Origin: an uncultured Planctomycetota bacterium
GTDB taxonomy: Bacteria; Planctomycetota; UBA1135; GCA-002686595
Reading direction: 5' to 3'
Assembly (NCBI GenBank): GCA_903928115.1
Contig: CAIYPP010000099.1
Location: forward strand, 1-62,655
DNA: 62,655 nucleotides
Below are positions 43,463 through 51,937 of the stretch, one piece after another (position 1 is the stretch's first letter; each line of letters starts with the position of its first letter). The position numbers and the translations under genes were made by a program. The notes below the pieces were generated by a model. It saw only the letters and a list, made by a program, of their open reading frames with translations. It was not told the DNA's origin and made no database searches.

Positions 43463-44170
43463 ATGAACTCGATCCTCCGCTGCGCACTTCCGCTCGTTCT
43501 CGCGCTCTTCGCCGCCTGCAAGTCGACTCCTCCGCCCGCACCGCCGCAGAGCGTCAAGCCGGGGATCAACAAGGACTTTCTCGACCCCGCGCTCGATCCG
43601 CAGAAGTTCGTCGAGCGCTTCGAGACCGAGAGCCGCGAGATCTTCACCGAGCGCGCGGCGATCCTCGCGATGGTCGGCTTGAAGTCGGGCCAGCGCGTCG
43701 CCGACATCGGCGCAGGCACCGGCCTCTTCACGCTGCCGTTCGCCGAGGCCGTCGGATCGCAGGGCCACGTGTTCGCCGTCGACATCGCGCCCGCGTTCGT
43801 GGAGCGCATCGAAACGATGGCGAGCGAGAAGGGGCTGCGCAACGTCGAGGGCGTCGTGTGCGCCGAGGACAACGTGCGCCTCCCCAAGGCCTCGGTCGAT
43901 GTCGCGTTCGTGTGCGACACCTATCACCACTTCGAATATCCGGCGCAGACGCTCGCGTCGCTTCACTCCGCGCTGCGCAAGGGCGGCGAGCTGGTCGTCA
44001 TCGAGTTCCACCGCATCGAAGGCGTTTCGCGCGAGTGGTGCATGAGCCACGTACGCGCAGGCCAAGAGGTTTTCGTCGCCGAGATCGAGGCCGCTGGGTT
44101 CGAGCGGATTCCGCAGGAGCAGGTCGCGGGCTTGAAGGAAAACTACGTCGTGCGCTTCCGGCGGCGCTAA
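43463..44170 (+). CDS. Exported SAM-dependent methyltransferase-like lipoprotein
   Basis: A 235-residue class I methyltransferase fold protein with an N-terminal lipoprotein-like leader (MNSILRCALPLVLALFAACK, candidate lipid Cys19). Methyltransferase motif I is VADIGAGTGLFTLPFAEAVG, motif II-like HVFAVDIAPAFVERIE follows, then FVCDTYHHFEYPAQTLASLH, and a C-terminal RRR. A SAM-dependent enzyme in the periplasm is unexpected, because SAM is cytoplasmic; it may bind another ligand or the leader may act as an anchor facing inward. The stop is interleaved with that of the convergent gene at 44167. Confidence 0.8.
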   Translation: MNSILRCALPLVLALFAACKSTPPPAPPQSVKPGINKDFLDPALDPQKFVERFETESREIFTERAAILAMVGLKSGQRVADIGAGTGLFTLPFAEAVGSQGHVFAVDIAPAFVERIETMASEKGLRNVEGVVCAEDNVRLPKASVDVAFVCDTYHHFEYPAQTLASLHSALRKGGELVVIEFHRIEGVSREWCMSHVRAGQEVFVAEIEAAGFERIPQEQVAGLKENYVVRFRRR

Positions 44171-44793
44171 GAACGTCGGAGACGCTCGCTCGCCTGCTCG
44201 ACGAGGCCGCGCGCAATCTGCACCGCGTTGTAGCCCGCTTCGATGCGGACCAAGGGCTTGCCGTAGCGATCGCACAGTCCGCTGACTTCTCCATAGGCGT
44301 GACGGCTCCAGCGAATCAGGAGCACGACCGCGGCGACCTCGACACGCGCGATCCACGGCTCGAATGACCCCACGTCGGGCGTGTCCTCGCGAGTCTGCGG
44401 CCAGTGGAGCTCGGAGAGCTCGAGCGAGGTTCGCAGGCTCTCGGCGTGCTCGTTGCGACGATCGCCGCCGAGGAGCAGCAACTCGCGGCCGCGCACGAGC
44501 TCGGCAGCTCGCTCTTCGAAGCTGCGTTCGCGCGGCGGCTCGACACGTACGCGCGTCTTCGCCTGCTCCAGTTCCTTGGAGAGTCGACCCCAGTCGCTTG
44601 GAAGGTGCCAGCTGCGAAGTGCGGTCGCGGAGCTCTGCAGCAGCTTCGCGACGCCGTTCGTCTGCGCGTCTGGCTTCTGCGCGAGCAGCTTCTCGAGCAC
44701 CTCGACGATGACGGCCCAGTCCTTGTCGCTCGCGCTGCCGTCCACGGCGCGCCGGAAGTGGAACTCGAAACGGTTGAGCAGCTTGCGATCCAT
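44167..44793 (-). CDS. DUF2325-like protein
   Basis: A 208-residue cytoplasmic protein. ATG 44793 (MDRKLLNRFEFHFRRAVDGS) was chosen as the first codon of the conserved-looking part. The C-terminal 100 residues resemble DUF2325: ELLLLGGDRRNEHAESLRTS, then ARVEVAAVVLLIRWSRHAYG and YGKPLVRIEAGYNAVQIARG. The family is a small Rossmann-like domain of unknown function. The N-terminal helical half is unassigned. It is convergent with the methyltransferase gene and divergent from the P-type ATPase gene, with 146 bp between those starts. Confidence 0.6.
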   Translation of the reverse strand: MDRKLLNRFEFHFRRAVDGSASDKDWAVIVEVLEKLLAQKPDAQTNGVAKLLQSSATALRSWHLPSDWGRLSKELEQAKTRVRVEPPRERSFEERAAELVRGRELLLLGGDRRNEHAESLRTSLELSELHWPQTREDTPDVGSFEPWIARVEVAAVVLLIRWSRHAYGEVSGLCDRYGKPLVRIEAGYNAVQIARGLVEQASERLRRS

Positions 44794-44939
44794 GGCGACA
44801 CCTAAGATCGAGAATAACCTCGCGCGTCGTTGTGCGCAGTCGAGTGGCCGCGCGTCCGTAGTGTGCAGCGGCTCCCCCATGTTGGGACTACGCTTCCAAA
44901 GGCTCGGTGGGTGTGCGCTAAGCTCCGTCGAGACCTGAG

Positions 44940-47603
44940 ATGGCATCGCATTCCGCTTTCGAAATGAACGAGCCTTGGCATGCGCGGGACGCGGGCGACG
45001 CCGTGCATCGCCTCGACTCGGACATGCAGCGCGGGCTCGGTGCGGCCGAAGTGCGCGCTCGCCTGCAGCGGTACGGTTCGAACGTATTGCCCCAAGCGAC
45101 GGGGCCCGGCTGGGCAGCTCGCTTTCTGCGCCAGTTCCGCAGTCCGCTGGTCGGGCTGCTCGCCGCTGCTGCCCTGCTCGCATTCGCACTCGATCAGCGC
45201 ATCGACGCCGCGGTGATCTGCGGCGTGATCCTGCTCGGTGCGGTGCTCGGTGCCGTACATGAAGGTCGAGCGGAGCGGGCGGTCGCCGCGCTCGCTCGCC
45301 TGACGCGCGCGCCGTCGCGCGTCGTGCGCGACGGCCGCGAGCTCGAAGTGGCCTCCGCAGAGCTCGTTCCGGGCGATGTGATCCTGTGCGCCGCAGGGGA
45401 CGCGATCGCTGCGGATGCGCGGATCCTCGACGCGCAGCGATTGGGAGTCGATGAGAGCGCGCTCACCGGCGAGTCGGCACCCGTGGCGAAGTCGGTCACC
45501 GCGCTTGCGGAGTCCACCGTGCTCGCGGAACGGGCCTGCATGCTCTATGCGGGGACGCAGATCACCTCCGGCCGTGCGCGCGCGCTCGTGGTCGCGACGG
45601 GGATGCAGAGCGAGCTCGGGCGCCTCGCGCGGCTCACCGTCGGAGACCCGGGCGCGCGGACTCCGCTGGAGCAACGCCTCGACCGGCTCGGTCGCGGGCT
45701 ACTGCTCCTCGCGCTCGTCGTGTTCGCCATCATCGTCGGCTTGGGCACGTGGCGCGACATGCCCGCAGGCGAGCTGTGGATGGTCGCGATCAGTCAGCTG
45801 GTCTCGACGGTGCCTGAGGGCCTGCCCGTCGCGCTCACGATCGCGCTCGCCATCGGCGTGCAGCGCATGGCGGCGCGCCGCGCGATCGTGCGGCGACTCG
45901 CGGCGGTCGAGACGCTCGGCTCGACCAGTGTGATCTGCTCGGACAAGACCGGCACGTTGACCTGCAATGAGATGACGGTGGTGTCGCTCTGCTTGCCCGC
46001 TGGGCGCGATGTCGCCGTCGAAGGCGTGGGGTACGAGCCGAGCGGCGCGCTGCGCGGCGGTCAGGGGCTGTGCGACGCGTCGACGGACCTCGCGCTGCGC
46101 GAGCTCGTCGATGCTGCGGTCTTGTGCAACGACGCGGACGTTGTGCTCGATGCCGACGGGCGCTGGCGAGCGTTGGGCGATCCCACGGAGGCGGCGCTGG
46201 TGACTCTGGCTCGAAAGTGCCATGTCGACGTGGGGGAGTTGCGCGCGCGGCACCCTCGCACGGCCGAGCTGCCGTTCGATCCGGCGGCGCGGCGCATGGC
46301 GACGGAGCACGGCGGCGCGCGCACGATCGTGAAGGGCGCGCCGGAAGTGGTGCTTCCCGCGTGCCTTGGGGACGGAGACGACTGGCTGCGGCGCGCGGAG
46401 GCCCTCGCCGCGCGCGGCTTGCGCGTGCTGGCGCTCGCCGTCGCGGAGCAGCCGCTCGCGTCCATGCTCGAGAGCGACGGCGCGACGCTGCGCTGCTTGG
46501 GCCTCGTCGCGCAGCTCGATCCTCCGCGTCCGGGCGCAAAGCAGGCGATCGCCACCTGCACGCGCGCGGGAATCCGAGTCGTGATGCTGACCGGAGACCA
46601 CCGACGCACGGCGGGCGCGATCGCAGAATCGCTCGGTATTCAGCCGCAGTCCGCTCGCGTCGTGGAGGGGAGGGAGCTCGAGGGGGCGGGTGAAGTCGAG
46701 CTCGATCGGATGTGCGCGGAGACGCGCGTGTTCGCGCGCGTGCAGCCGGAGCACAAGCTGCGCTTGGTCGAGGCGCTGCAGCGGCGCGGAGATGTCGTTG
46801 CGATGACTGGAGACGGCGTCAACGACGCGCCCGCGCTCGTCGCCGCCGATGTCGGCGTGTCCATGGGGCGCAGCGGAACGGAAGTGGCGCGGCAGGCGTC
46901 GGACATCGTCATCACCGACGACGACGTGTCGTCGATCGTCCATGCCGTCGAGGAAGGTCGGCTCGTCCACCGCAACTTGGAGAAGGTCCTCCTGCTCCTG
47001 CTCTCGACCCTGCTCGCCGAGGTGCTCGTGCTGCTCTTCGCGCTCAGCGCAGGCCTGCCGCTCCCGCTCGCCGCCGTGCAGATCCTGTGGCACAACGTCG
47101 TCACGGAAGGCGCGGTGACGTTCAACCTGAGCTTGGAGCCGCCGGAGGGCGATGAGATGGCTTCGCCTCCGATCCCGCGCGCCGCGAGCCTGCTTTCCCG
47201 CGCGTTGCTCGCACGTCTCGTGCCGATGAGCTTGGTGATCGCGGCCGTCACCGCAGGCTGGCTCGCGTGGGGGACCCATGCGGGCTGGGACCCCGCGCAG
47301 GTGCGTACGGGCACGTTCTTCGCCATCACGGTCTGCGACTGGTTCAACCTGCTCAACTGCCGCTCGGCGACCCGCAGCGTCTTCTCGCGTCATCAAGGCC
47401 CGAATCGTTGGCTCGCGATCGGCCTCGCGGTGTCGGTGGCGCTCCAACTCGCGGTCATGTACGTCCCTCCGCTCTCGAGTCTGTTCCACACCGCGCCGCT
47501 GCCGCTCTCTCACCTCGCCGCCATCGTCGGCCTCGGCAGCCTCGTGCTGTGGATCGAAGAGCTGCGCAAGCTCGTCCTGCGCCACCGCCGCGCCGTGTCC
47601 TAG
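44940..47603 (+). CDS. P2-type cation-transporting ATPase
   Basis: An 887-residue inner-membrane pump of the Ca2+/Na+/K+ (P2) class. The N-terminal cation-ATPase domain starts HAGD-like (RDAGDAVHRLDSDMQRGLGA). The actuator motif is LTGESAPVAKS, the M4 metal-site motif VPEGLPVAL is near residue 292, and the phosphorylated Asp335 lies in CSDKTGTLT. The ATP-binding and hinge motifs are GDPTEAALV, KGAPEVVLPAC and TGDGVNDAPAL (about 623). In M6 the sequence is WHNVVTEG, where SERCA has NLVTDG, so one binding Asp is Glu here. Calcium is likely but not certain. The start is ATG 44940. Confidence 0.88.
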   Translation: MASHSAFEMNEPWHARDAGDAVHRLDSDMQRGLGAAEVRARLQRYGSNVLPQATGPGWAARFLRQFRSPLVGLLAAAALLAFALDQRIDAAVICGVILLGAVLGAVHEGRAERAVAALARLTRAPSRVVRDGRELEVASAELVPGDVILCAAGDAIAADARILDAQRLGVDESALTGESAPVAKSVTALAESTVLAERACMLYAGTQITSGRARALVVATGMQSELGRLARLTVGDPGARTPLEQRLDRLGRGLLLLALVVFAIIVGLGTWRDMPAGELWMVAISQLVSTVPEGLPVALTIALAIGVQRMAARRAIVRRLAAVETLGSTSVICSDKTGTLTCNEMTVVSLCLPAGRDVAVEGVGYEPSGALRGGQGLCDASTDLALRELVDAAVLCNDADVVLDADGRWRALGDPTEAALVTLARKCHVDVGELRARHPRTAELPFDPAARRMATEHGGARTIVKGAPEVVLPACLGDGDDWLRRAEALAARGLRVLALAVAEQPLASMLESDGATLRCLGLVAQLDPPRPGAKQAIATCTRAGIRVVMLTGDHRRTAGAIAESLGIQPQSARVVEGRELEGAGEVELDRMCAETRVFARVQPEHKLRLVEALQRRGDVVAMTGDGVNDAPALVAADVGVSMGRSGTEVARQASDIVITDDDVSSIVHAVEEGRLVHRNLEKVLLLLLSTLLAEVLVLLFALSAGLPLPLAAVQILWHNVVTEGAVTFNLSLEPPEGDEMASPPIPRAASLLSRALLARLVPMSLVIAAVTAGWLAWGTHAGWDPAQVRTGTFFAITVCDWFNLLNCRSATRSVFSRHQGPNRWLAIGLAVSVALQLAVMYVPPLSSLFHTAPLPLSHLAAIVGLGSLVLWIEELRKLVLRHRRAVS

Positions 47604-47614
47604 GATTTCCGTCG

Positions 47615-49195
47615 ATGAAGCTCGGCAAGCTCCTCGCGCTCGCGCTCGCAGTTGGCGTGGCGCTCGTGCTCGCGCGCTCGTGCGCACGCGAGTCGTCGTC
47701 GGAGGCTGCGAAGCCCGAGGTCGTTCGAGAATCCGGCGCGAGCGTGCCGGATCCAGCCACGCGGCAGGAAGCGGAGCCTGAGCCGTCGCGGGAACCGGAA
47801 GCGCGCGTCGAAGCGCTGCTTGCGCTGTCGGTGGAGAGCTGGCCCGAGCGCGAGCCCTTGCGTGCGGCTCGCATCGAGCTCGTCCGTGGTTCGGAGCTCG
47901 CCGCGGCGGCGGAGAGCGCGGAGCGTGCAGGGCGCTATGAGGCGCAGCTCGCTCTCGGAGACTGGCTCGCGCGCGTGAGTTGCGATGGCTTTCGCGATTC
48001 GGAGGTCGCGGTCCGCGTGAGCCCTGGCGGCGCGGACGTGCGCGTCGTGTTGCTGCGCATGGACACCACGCTCTTGCGAGCACGCTCCTCCGATGGCGCG
48101 ACTCTCATCGAGCTCGCGCGGGGGCTCGACCAGCCCGCAGCGCAGTTCGTCGAGAGCTACGCGAGTCTGTGGTGGTCCCGCGATGGGAGCGAAGAACTGC
48201 GCGCGCTCGTTCCGCTGCGCCGCGTCAAGGACACCGAGCCGTACTTCGAGTGGGTGCGCGCGGAGCTCGACGAAGGCCGCGAGATGGACCTGCTCGGCGC
48301 GCTGCACCATGCGGACGGGCGCGGCACGTGGCTTTCGCTCACCGTTGGACCCCGCAGCGGTGAGTGGATCTTCGTCGCTGCTCACGAGCGCGACGTCACG
48401 CTGCCCTTCGGCCTCGTGCGCGACGAGTTCCGGCGCCCAGACGTCGTGCTGCGCGTCGCAGGTTCGACGACTTCGCTCGGCGCGCGTGCGTGGCTCGAGT
48501 CGCTCGATCCGCGGCGCGCGGGCCGCGAGCCGCAGGAGGTGCCCGCAGGTGGAGTCGTTCGCTTCGAGGCTGTCGAGCCCGGTGAGTACTTTGCCTGCGT
48601 CGCGCCGCGCGACGGCGTCGAGGAGCGGCGGCTCGCGCGTGTGCGACTCGGACGCGACCTCGACTTGGGAACATGGACGCTCGCGCCGAGCGCGACGCTG
48701 GAGGTCGTGTTGCTCGACGAGGCGGGGCGTTCGCTGCCCGCGCTCGTGCAGGTGGGCCCGTTCGACGCGGACTCGCGCCGTCCGCAGGGCTTCGCGGCCC
48801 GCGGTGTGCGCACGGACACGGCCGGCGTCGCGCGTGTCGAGCTCGGCGGCGGGGACGTGGCCTTGAGGGCGCGCGCGCTCGACGGTGCTCCGCCGAGCTT
48901 GGTGGGCCACGAGTCCGCCCCGCTGCTCGTGCTCGGCGCCGAGCGCCCCAAGCGCATCGAGCTGCGCATCGCCGAGCCCGCGCGCGTCGGCATCCGTGGC
49001 TCGCGCGGGCGGCTCGCGGTCCTCGACGGGGCGGGGATCGTGGTCGACGGCACGGTCGAGCTGGGCGCCGAGTGGGGGGGCTATCTGCAGCCCGGGAGCT
49101 ACCGCGCCGTGGACTGGGCGCTCACGGGCGAAATCCTCTCCGAGCTGCCTTTTTCAGTCCGAAGCGGGGACGAGCGGGTCCTCGACCTCCGCTAG
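47615..49195 (+). CDS. Membrane-anchored protein with carboxypeptidase-regulatory-like domains
   Basis: A 526-residue protein starting MKLGKLLALALAVGVALVLA-RSCARE, with an N-terminal hydrophobic leader that could be a lipoprotein or anchor, followed by a Glu/Pro/Ser-rich linker. The rest is beta-rich, with repeats resembling carboxypeptidase regulatory-like or Ig-like folds, for example LARVSCDGFRDSEVAVRVSP, VVLRVAGSTTSLGARAWLES and LEVVLLDEAGRSLPALVQVG. No catalytic motif is seen. It is 11 bp downstream of the ATPase gene, so it is probably co-transcribed, but a functional link is not evident. Confidence 0.6.
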   Translation: MKLGKLLALALAVGVALVLARSCARESSSEAAKPEVVRESGASVPDPATRQEAEPEPSREPEARVEALLALSVESWPEREPLRAARIELVRGSELAAAAESAERAGRYEAQLALGDWLARVSCDGFRDSEVAVRVSPGGADVRVVLLRMDTTLLRARSSDGATLIELARGLDQPAAQFVESYASLWWSRDGSEELRALVPLRRVKDTEPYFEWVRAELDEGREMDLLGALHHADGRGTWLSLTVGPRSGEWIFVAAHERDVTLPFGLVRDEFRRPDVVLRVAGSTTSLGARAWLESLDPRRAGREPQEVPAGGVVRFEAVEPGEYFACVAPRDGVEERRLARVRLGRDLDLGTWTLAPSATLEVVLLDEAGRSLPALVQVGPFDADSRRPQGFAARGVRTDTAGVARVELGGGDVALRARALDGAPPSLVGHESAPLLVLGAERPKRIELRIAEPARVGIRGSRGRLAVLDGAGIVVDGTVELGAEWGGYLQPGSYRAVDWALTGEILSELPFSVRSGDERVLDLR

Positions 49196-49314
49196 GGGCC
49201 GCTCGGGGCCGTCCTAGGCGCGGAACCAAGGAGCCGCTCGTGTGTTGCGCCTTGAATACGGGGGTCTGCGCCGCCGATGCTCGGTGGCGTCGCACCTCCC
49301 GAAGGATCCCAGCC

Positions 49315-50364
49315 ATGCTCAGCCACATCGCTCTCGCCTTCCTCCTCGCCCTCCAAGGTCCCGGTGGCTCGCCCGCCGGAGGCGCCGGCGGTCCCGCGCG
49401 CGGGGGGGAGCAGAAGGGCGGCGAGAAGAAGCCCGAGAAGGGCTCCGAGACGCCCGCACCCGGCACGCCGATCGACGCCAAGACGATTCAGGACACGGTC
49501 GCGGCCCTCGAAGCCGCCTTTGGCAAGGACGGCTCGACGGCCAAGAAGACCGAGGCGATCGCCGCCGCGGTACCGGTCGTCGACGCGCGCGTCATCAGCG
49601 CGATGCAAAAGGGGCTCACCGACAAGGAGTCGAGCGTGGTCGTCGTGACCGTCGAGTCGCTCGGCAAGATGAAGCACCCCTCCGCGCTCGACGCGCTCGT
49701 GAGCTTCTACAAGCGCGAGCACAAGAAGCTCGCGGAAGACCTCACGATCATGCCGGCGCTGATCAAGGGCATCGGGCGCCATGGCAGCCCGACGACGATC
49801 GCGCTCCTCAAGGAAGATGCCTTCGACCAGAAGACGTACCTCTCGGGTCAGGCGCGCATCCTCTCGCTCGGCAACATCCGCACCATGGAGGCGCTCGAGG
49901 CGCTGATCGACCTTTCGAAGATGGTCGGTCCCAACCGCATGGATGCTCTGCGCAGCGACATGCGCGTCTCGCTCGGTCAGCTCACGGGCCTGGACCTCGG
50001 ACCGGAATCGCTCGCTTGGACCCGCTGGTGGAACGACAACAAGAAGGGCTTCGAGGTGACCAAGGAGCCGCCGAAGCTCGACGCCGCGTTGCAGCGCCCG
50101 TGGGATGCCTACTGGGGGACCGGCGACGGTGCGCGCGGCTCGCGTCGGCGCACGGGCGAGCCCGGTGCGGAGCCCGGCGGTGAGGGCGAGGGTGAAGGCG
50201 GCGGCGAGGGCGGCGGCGAAGGTCGCGGCGGTGGTGGTGGCGGCAGTGGCCGTCCCGGTCGCGGTGGCCTGCCTCCGGGCGCCGGTGGGGGGCGCGGTGG
50301 ACTTGGCGGCGGGGGCGGAGGTCGCGGCGGCGGCGGTGGCGGTGGCGGCCGCGGTGGCGGCTGA
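49315..50364 (+). CDS. Secreted HEAT-like repeat protein with a Gly-rich tail
   Basis: A 349-residue protein. The start MLSHIALAFLLALQGPGGSP is a signal peptide and leads into a Gly/Pro-rich linker. Residues 60-270 show alpha-helical repeats resembling HEAT/ARM type, for example VDARVISAMQKGLTDKESSV and MKHPSALDALVSFYKREHKK. The C-terminal 80 residues are almost entirely Gly, Arg and Glu (EGGGEGGGEGRGGGGGGSGR and further), encoded by 50150-50364, a low-complexity GGC/GGT/GGG-rich stretch. The tail could be a disordered linker or an interaction region. Function unknown. Confidence 0.65.
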   Translation: MLSHIALAFLLALQGPGGSPAGGAGGPARGGEQKGGEKKPEKGSETPAPGTPIDAKTIQDTVAALEAAFGKDGSTAKKTEAIAAAVPVVDARVISAMQKGLTDKESSVVVVTVESLGKMKHPSALDALVSFYKREHKKLAEDLTIMPALIKGIGRHGSPTTIALLKEDAFDQKTYLSGQARILSLGNIRTMEALEALIDLSKMVGPNRMDALRSDMRVSLGQLTGLDLGPESLAWTRWWNDNKKGFEVTKEPPKLDAALQRPWDAYWGTGDGARGSRRRTGEPGAEPGGEGEGEGGGEGGGEGRGGGGGGSGRPGRGGLPPGAGGGRGGLGGGGGGRGGGGGGGGRGGG

Positions 50365-50530
50365 GCGACCGAGCTCCGCGTCGTAGTTCCAACAGTGAGG
50401 CGTGCTCGCGTGCGGGCGCGCCTCACGCGCTTGGGTGCGCGGCTCCCGCGCGCGGACGAGCTCTGGCGTGGCGGGGAGGTGGTAGGCCACACTGCGGATC
50501 GCGCCGCGCGACGTCGGCGTCCAGCCCAGC

Positions 50531-51937
50531 ATGTCTCCCTCCACGAACTCCAGCCGAGAGCGCGCTGCTCGCACGGTGGCGGTGTTCGTGGGAGATGCCG
50601 CGGACGCTCCGGCGCTCGTGAGGGCCGTCGCGCGCGTCGGGGCGGAGATGCGCGCGCGGCTCGCGGAGCTCACGGTGCTCGTCGGCGTCGAGCGCGAGGG
50701 ACAGGAGCCGCCCGCCGAGCTGCGCGAGCTCGCAGCACGCGACGCGCTGTTGCGCCTGCACGTCGACGTGCGTCGTTACGGACATGGCGGCCGTCGCAAG
50801 ATGGCCTATGAATACGCGCTGGGTCACGGGTTCGAGCACGTGGTGGTGCTGCGGCCGGACGAGCGCCATCCACCCGAGCAGCTCGGTGCGTTGCTCGATG
50901 CTGCCGACGCGGGGGCCGAGCTCGTCATCGCCGCTCGCCGCGGCCACTCGCAGGGCGGTGGACTCATCAACCGCGTGCTCGGCCTCGACGTCGGCGACTA
51001 CACGTCACCTTATCGCGTGCTCTCGTGCGCGGCGCTGCGGCGCGTTCCATTCCACCAGAACAGCGACGGACGCGAGTTCGACACGGAGCTCGTGATCCAG
51101 CTGCGCGCGCTCGGGGCGCGGATGGCGAGCGTCGAGAGCGATGTGAAGCTCGACCCCGCGTTTTCGCCGATCGGCGCACTGCGCGTCGCACTCGGCTATC
51201 GCGCCCACCAACTGCACCTGACGCGCCGCGGACAGTGGTTCGTCGACCACGACGTCCACTACACGCTCAAGTCCCACGACTCGAGCTCGCACATGCAGGT
51301 GCTCGAAGCCATTCGGCCGGGCTCGCTTGTGCTCGACCTCGGCTGCTCGCAGGGTCTCTTGGCCGCGCCGCTTGCGGAGAAGGGCGTGCAGGTGGTCGGC
51401 GTCGACGTGCGCGAGCCCGCGAGCGTCTCGCTCGCACTCGCGCGCTACTACCAGCGCGACCTCGAGCAACCGCTGGAGATTCCCGAGGGCCGTGTCTTCG
51501 ACTACGTGGTGTGCTCGGACGTGATCGAGCACGTGATTCACCGCCCCGAGCTGCTCGCCAGCGTGCGGCGCTATCTCAAGCCCGACGGACGGCTCTTGAT
51601 CTCGACGCCGAACATCGCGATCTGGTTCTACCGCCTCTCGCTGCTCGTGGGGCGTTTCGAATACGGCCCGCGCGGCGTGCTCGACGAAACCCACGTGCAC
51701 CTCTTCACTCGCGCGACCTTTCGGCGCGAGGTCGAGAACGCTGCGTTCCGCATCGTGCGCGAGCGCGTCACCGCGCTGCCGTTCGAGGTCGTGTTCGAAT
51801 CGACGGGCCGAAGCGGCGCGGTGCGCGCGATCGCGAGCTCGTACCACGCGCTCGCTCGCCTGTGGCCCGAGATGTTCGCGTATCAGTTCCTACTCGAAGC
51901 GGAAGCGGCGACGCTGCTCGAGCCAGAGAAGCGCTAG
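50531..51937 (+). CDS. GT2-like glycosyltransferase - SAM methyltransferase fusion
   Basis: A 468-residue protein. Residues 1-235 resemble GT2/dolichol-phosphate mannosyltransferase-like enzymes: HGGRRKMAYEYALGHGFEHV, then VVLRPDERHPPEQLGALLDA (the DxD position reads RPDER) and DVGDYTSPYRVLSCAALRRV. Residues 245-468 form a class I methyltransferase: VLEAIRPGSLVLDLGCSQGL, VQVVGVDVREPASVSLALAR, then FDYVVCSDVIEHVIHRPELL and DGRLLISTPNIAIWFYRLSL. Such fusions occur in polysaccharide and glycan biosynthesis; substrates are unknown. The stop is interleaved with that of the convergent gene. Confidence 0.82.
   Translation: MSPSTNSSRERAARTVAVFVGDAADAPALVRAVARVGAEMRARLAELTVLVGVEREGQEPPAELRELAARDALLRLHVDVRRYGHGGRRKMAYEYALGHGFEHVVVLRPDERHPPEQLGALLDAADAGAELVIAARRGHSQGGGLINRVLGLDVGDYTSPYRVLSCAALRRVPFHQNSDGREFDTELVIQLRALGARMASVESDVKLDPAFSPIGALRVALGYRAHQLHLTRRGQWFVDHDVHYTLKSHDSSSHMQVLEAIRPGSLVLDLGCSQGLLAAPLAEKGVQVVGVDVREPASVSLALARYYQRDLEQPLEIPEGRVFDYVVCSDVIEHVIHRPELLASVRRYLKPDGRLLISTPNIAIWFYRLSLLVGRFEYGPRGVLDETHVHLFTRATFRREVENAAFRIVRERVTALPFEVVFESTGRSGAVRAIASSYHALARLWPEMFAYQFLLEAEAATLLEPEKR

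Noticed and set aside
50150-50364. GGC/GGT-rich tandem stretch as a possible repeat element
   Set aside because: It is in frame with the 49315 gene as a Gly-rich tail and the units are not regular.
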